Source: an uncultured Oscillospiraceae bacterium (GTDB lineage: Bacteria; Bacillota; Clostridia; Oscillospirales; Oscillospiraceae). Taken from it: DNA of 32,287 bases. Under the pieces are notes generated by a model. The model was not told the DNA's origin. It saw only the letters and a list, made by a program, of their open reading frames with translations, and did not search any database. A program made the translations under genes and the position numbers. Below are positions 30,123 to 32,287 of the stretch, in pieces. Every line of letters starts with the position of its first letter. The first letter of the stretch is position 1. Where the stretch lies: the NCBI GenBank assembly GCA_934565615.1, contig CAKTIH010000008.1:1-32287 (forward strand), in the 5' to 3' direction.

Positions 30123-31385
30123 TCAATATACGCTCAAGAGTGACAGTGTCACCGCGCCGAACATCATCCAGAAGCGGAAGCTCTTCTTCCCCGTCCAGAG
30201 CGAGTACACGGCGCAGACGCAGCCGCAGAGCATGACGAGCGCGAACCAGAAGCTTTGCAGGCGCAGGGGCGTGAAGCCGAAGCAGGAGATATATAGGCAG
30301 AGCTTCGATATCGAGATCACCGCGAAGAGTGCCCCGGCGGCGAGCAGCAGAGTACACATCAGCATTGCCGCGCGGATAGAGCGCACCGGTTTTGACGAGC
30401 TGCGCGTGACGAGCCAGAGAAGAGTAAAGTTTATGGCGATGACCCTGCAAAGCTCAAAGAAGCCCTCGCGCGCATACTGCGAGACGATGAAGCCCTCAGG
30501 CAGGCGGCGGGCAAACGCGCCGAAAAGGTACGAACCCTGCACGATGAAGAACAGCAGGTACACCGCCGCGAAGGCCGCCGTCACAGCGACCCACACGCCG
30601 TTCGGCACAACGCGCAGCTTTGAGAGAAAGCTGTTCACGCCGTCCCTCTGCGCTTGGAGCTTCTCCTCCGGCAGGCGCGCCGTGCCCGCGATCAGGCCGA
30701 ATACATATGCGCCGACGGGCAGGCTCACCGCAAGGCGGAACAGAAAGTTCCAAAAATCCGTGCCAAGGTTTATCCGGAGAGAGTCAAGCACACCGCTGAC
30801 CATCCTGCCGAAGCCGCTGTCAGCCGAGGCGAGGCTCGACGCCGCCCACCAGAGCAGCAGCACGCCGAGGACGATCGCGGTAATTGACGCGATGATGGTG
30901 TTTTTATTGCTCTTTCTGCCGCGGCTCATGTCCTTTATCCAAGCGCCGACGCAGCGCAGGCGCAGAGAGAAGTTCCCGAACGGGATACGCACAAAGCCGT
31001 TGAGCGCATCGAGCGGCAGCAGGTGTCCGCTCTCCCCTTCTATGAGCTTTCCGCTGCGGGAGAGCACCCACCACACGGCAAGGATGTGCACCGCGGCGAT
31101 GCTGTAAAATTCTCCCCATACCCGGCTGCGGCCAAGGGCAGTGCAGACCGTCACGAGTACGGCGCAGCCAAGCCAGACCCAGCTCTCCTTCGAGCGCTTT
31201 GCATCGCGGTAAAGATACTCGACCATCAGCACGAAGAGCGCGACAAATACCGCAAGCCAGAGTTCCCAGCGGCTGCCGGTCGTCAGGATATAGATGTATG
31301 CCGCAATGTACATAAACAGCGCGGTGTACTTTTCCGCCTTTGACGCGGTAAAGACAGGCTGAGTGTTTTCGTTTCTTTCATCCAT
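30123..31385 (-). CDS. DUF4173-like polytopic membrane protein
   Basis: A 420-residue membrane protein with about ten hydrophobic segments. The conserved C-terminal stretch ISKLCLYISCFGFTPLRLQSFWF fits the DUF4173/DUF4153 group, whose function is unknown. ATG 31385 is chosen because GGAGGT lies 7 nt upstream; it overlaps the preceding HTH gene by 8 bp, so translation is coupled. It is the third gene of the DUF2975-HTH-DUF4173 operon. Such operons with a small YozG-like regulator may respond to membrane state, but this is a guess. Confidence 0.85.
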   Translation of the reverse strand: MDERNENTQPVFTASKAEKYTALFMYIAAYIYILTTGSRWELWLAVFVALFVLMVEYLYRDAKRSKESWVWLGCAVLVTVCTALGRSRVWGEFYSIAAVHILAVWWVLSRSGKLIEGESGHLLPLDALNGFVRIPFGNFSLRLRCVGAWIKDMSRGRKSNKNTIIASITAIVLGVLLLWWAASSLASADSGFGRMVSGVLDSLRINLGTDFWNFLFRLAVSLPVGAYVFGLIAGTARLPEEKLQAQRDGVNSFLSKLRVVPNGVWVAVTAAFAAVYLLFFIVQGSYLFGAFARRLPEGFIVSQYAREGFFELCRVIAINFTLLWLVTRSSSKPVRSIRAAMLMCTLLLAAGALFAVISISKLCLYISCFGFTPLRLQSFWFALVMLCGCVCAVYSLWTGKKSFRFWMMFGAVTLSLLSVY

Positions 31386-31602
31386 GCTCGTCACCTCCAT
31401 CGTCCACAAATTCCAGCAGGTCGCCCGGCTGGCAGTTGAGCACCCGGCACAGCGCCATGAGCGTTGAAAAGCGGATGGCCTTTGCCTTGTTGTTCTTGAG
31501 TATCGAAAGATTCGCCGGGGTTATGCCGACGCGCTCGGCAAGCTCCCCCGCGGATATCTTGCGCTTGGCCATCATGACATCGAGGTTCACTATGATTTCC
31601 AT
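31378..31602 (-). CDS. Small XRE/YozG-like HTH regulator
   Basis: A 74-residue protein consisting almost only of an HTH_26/XRE domain (VNLDVMMAKRKISAGELAERVGITPANLSILKNNKAKAIRFSTLMALCRVLNCQPGDLLEF) with an acidic tail. ATG 31602 follows GAGGTG at 6 nt; the GTG three codons earlier is less likely. It lies between the DUF2975 and DUF4173 genes. Such regulators commonly follow DUF2975 genes, and the pair is probably autoregulated. A TTATCGATAA palindrome at 32134-32143 upstream of the operon promoter is a candidate site. Confidence 0.92.
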   Translation of the reverse strand: MEIIVNLDVMMAKRKISAGELAERVGITPANLSILKNNKAKAIRFSTLMALCRVLNCQPGDLLEFVDDGGDEHG

Positions 31603-31612
31603 ATGCGTCACC

Positions 31613-32062
31613 TCAGACGGTATAGTCCAGCTCGTCCTTCATGCCTATCGCGGTCTGAAAGACGTTACGGACAATGCGCACGATCAGTGCCATGAACGCC
31701 GCCGCCATTGCGATGACGAGGAACGGCGCATAATACAGCGCACTGAGAGCGCATATCACGGCGGCGGCGACGCAGCAGCGGCTCACCGTGCGCATGATGC
31801 GGACATTCTCATCCTCAAAGACGCGTCCGGCCTTTATGTTCCCCAGCAGCTTCCACAGGTTCCAGAGCGTCACCCAGCCGAAAACGCTGCCGGTATATAT
31901 CGAGACGAGCATTAAAACTCCGCTCTGCCAGACCATCCCGCGCAGGCGGATAAAGAAGCCGACGAACCAATAGCCCCCTATATCCAGCGCCGCAAGCAGC
32001 AGCGCGAACAGCACAACGCAGCACTGCGAGAGGCTTATGCTCTTATCACTGTTCATGTCCAT
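31613..32062 (-). CDS. DUF2975 membrane protein
   Basis: A 149-residue protein with four membrane segments (about 12-36, 45-68, 92-112 and 115-135) and the DUF2975 core LLGNIKAGRVFEDENVRIMRTVS. AAGGAGGG lies 6 nt before the ATG. It is the first gene of its operon, 10 bp before the HTH gene. DUF2975/HTH pairs are widespread in Bacillota; function is unknown. Confidence 0.9.
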   Translation of the reverse strand: MDMNSDKSISLSQCCVVLFALLLAALDIGGYWFVGFFIRLRGMVWQSGVLMLVSIYTGSVFGWVTLWNLWKLLGNIKAGRVFEDENVRIMRTVSRCCVAAAVICALSALYYAPFLVIAMAAAFMALIVRIVRNVFQTAIGMKDELDYTV

Positions 32063-32090
32063 GACAGTCCCTCCTTTTGTTTACGGAATG

Positions 32091-32119
32091 AGCTTAACAC
32101 TCTGTGCATCGTTTGTCAA
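32091..32119 (-). promoter_or_regulatory. Promoter of the DUF2975 operon
   Basis: -35 TTGACA (32119-32114), 17-bp spacer, weak -10 TAAGCT (32096-32091). The 10-bp palindrome TTATCGATAA (32134-32143) lies 15 bp upstream of the -35 box. Confidence 0.6.
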
Positions 32120-32176
32120 GGATTTTTTATCGTTTATCGATAATTATTTGCTGAGTTTCAGTTTCAATAAGGGCGT

Positions 32177-32210
32177 AAAAAAGGCACAGGGGACATCAGT
32201 CCCCTGTGCC
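32177..32210 (-). terminator. Terminator of a minus-strand gene beyond the right edge
   Basis: A 12-bp perfect stem GGCACAGGGGAC/GTCCCCTGTGCC (32183-32210), 4-nt loop, followed on the minus strand by TTTTTT. The gene it serves is outside the window. Confidence 0.85.
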
Positions 32211-32287
32211 GGTAGATTGCAAAAGTAACTTCCAGTTTGCACAATTTACTTCTAGTTTCCTCAAAGACTCGTAAGATTAAATTCCAG
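32211..32287. other. Repeated GTAACTTCCAGTTT-like motifs, possibly the end of an insertion sequence
   Basis: Two imperfect direct copies, AGTAACTTCCAGTTTGC (about 32224-32240) and TTTACTTCTAGTTTCC (about 32246-32261), lie at the window edge with no coding frame. Arrays of such related short repeats resemble what I remember of IS21-family ends, but no transposase is visible. Confidence 0.3.

Overview
The window looks like a chromosomal stretch from a gut-type clostridium (Bacillota, probably Oscillospiraceae or a close relative). This rests on strong AGGAGG-type ribosome binding sites, SigA-like TTGACA/TATAAT promoters, fairly high G+C coding sequence, lipoproteins with Cys-20/22 lipoboxes, a YlmC/YmxH-type sporulation gene, TTG and GTG starts, and a hairpin-rich intergenic repeat at 30022-30072 of a kind I associate with Faecalibacterium and relatives. 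I see no tRNA, rRNA, CRISPR array or complete insertion sequence. Most of the window is ordinary housekeeping and transport genes in short operons closed by strong, often bidirectional, terminators.

Layout. 1-2731 (minus): a metNIQ methionine ABC importer operon with an unusual leader. A consensus promoter drives a 36-residue reading frame with 11 methionines, followed by an intrinsic terminator directly in front of metN. This looks like a methionine-sensing translational attenuator. 2849-5298 (minus): feoA-feoB plus a Cys-rich FeoB partner, behind a promoter whose spacer holds a DtxR/IdeR-like palindrome. 5354-7249 (minus): hflK-hflC, with an in-frame amber codon in hflK. 7439-12109 (plus): a four-gene Gld-like ABC export cluster. 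12175-15528 (minus): a complete TRAP transporter (dctP, dctQ, dctM). 15699-17022: a YcxB-like membrane protein, a structured intergenic region that may encode an RNA, and a small S24/LexA-like protein with changed catalytic residues. 17135-18759 (plus): plsC and a FabG-like reductase. 18843-20698: a Sel1-repeat lipoprotein divergent from an XRE regulator. 20844-22008: a class III Fic enzyme divergent from an apparently orphan MazF/PemK toxin. 22092-24253 (plus): an unknown protein, pyrimidine-nucleoside phosphorylase and a small membrane protein. 24379-27715 (minus): YigZ, HflX, a lipoprotein and the YmxH-type protein. 27798-29963 (plus): a MerR/GyrI regulator and a membrane-anchored alpha/beta hydrolase. 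30123-32119 (minus): DUF2975, a small HTH regulator and a DUF4173 membrane protein. The right edge may touch a mobile element.

The most interesting object is the methionine leader (2498-2731). In it the promoter, ribosome binding site, Met-codon run, terminator and two alternative pairings are laid out as in the classical his/trp/thr attenuators, but upstream of a methionine importer in a phylum where S-box riboswitches or T-boxes usually do this job. Also worth a second look are the hflK nonsense codon, the possible RNA at 16478-16596, the Fic/MazF pair, the duplicated leader segment in the TRAP operon, and a 17-codon reading frame with a strong ribosome binding site between metI and metQ.
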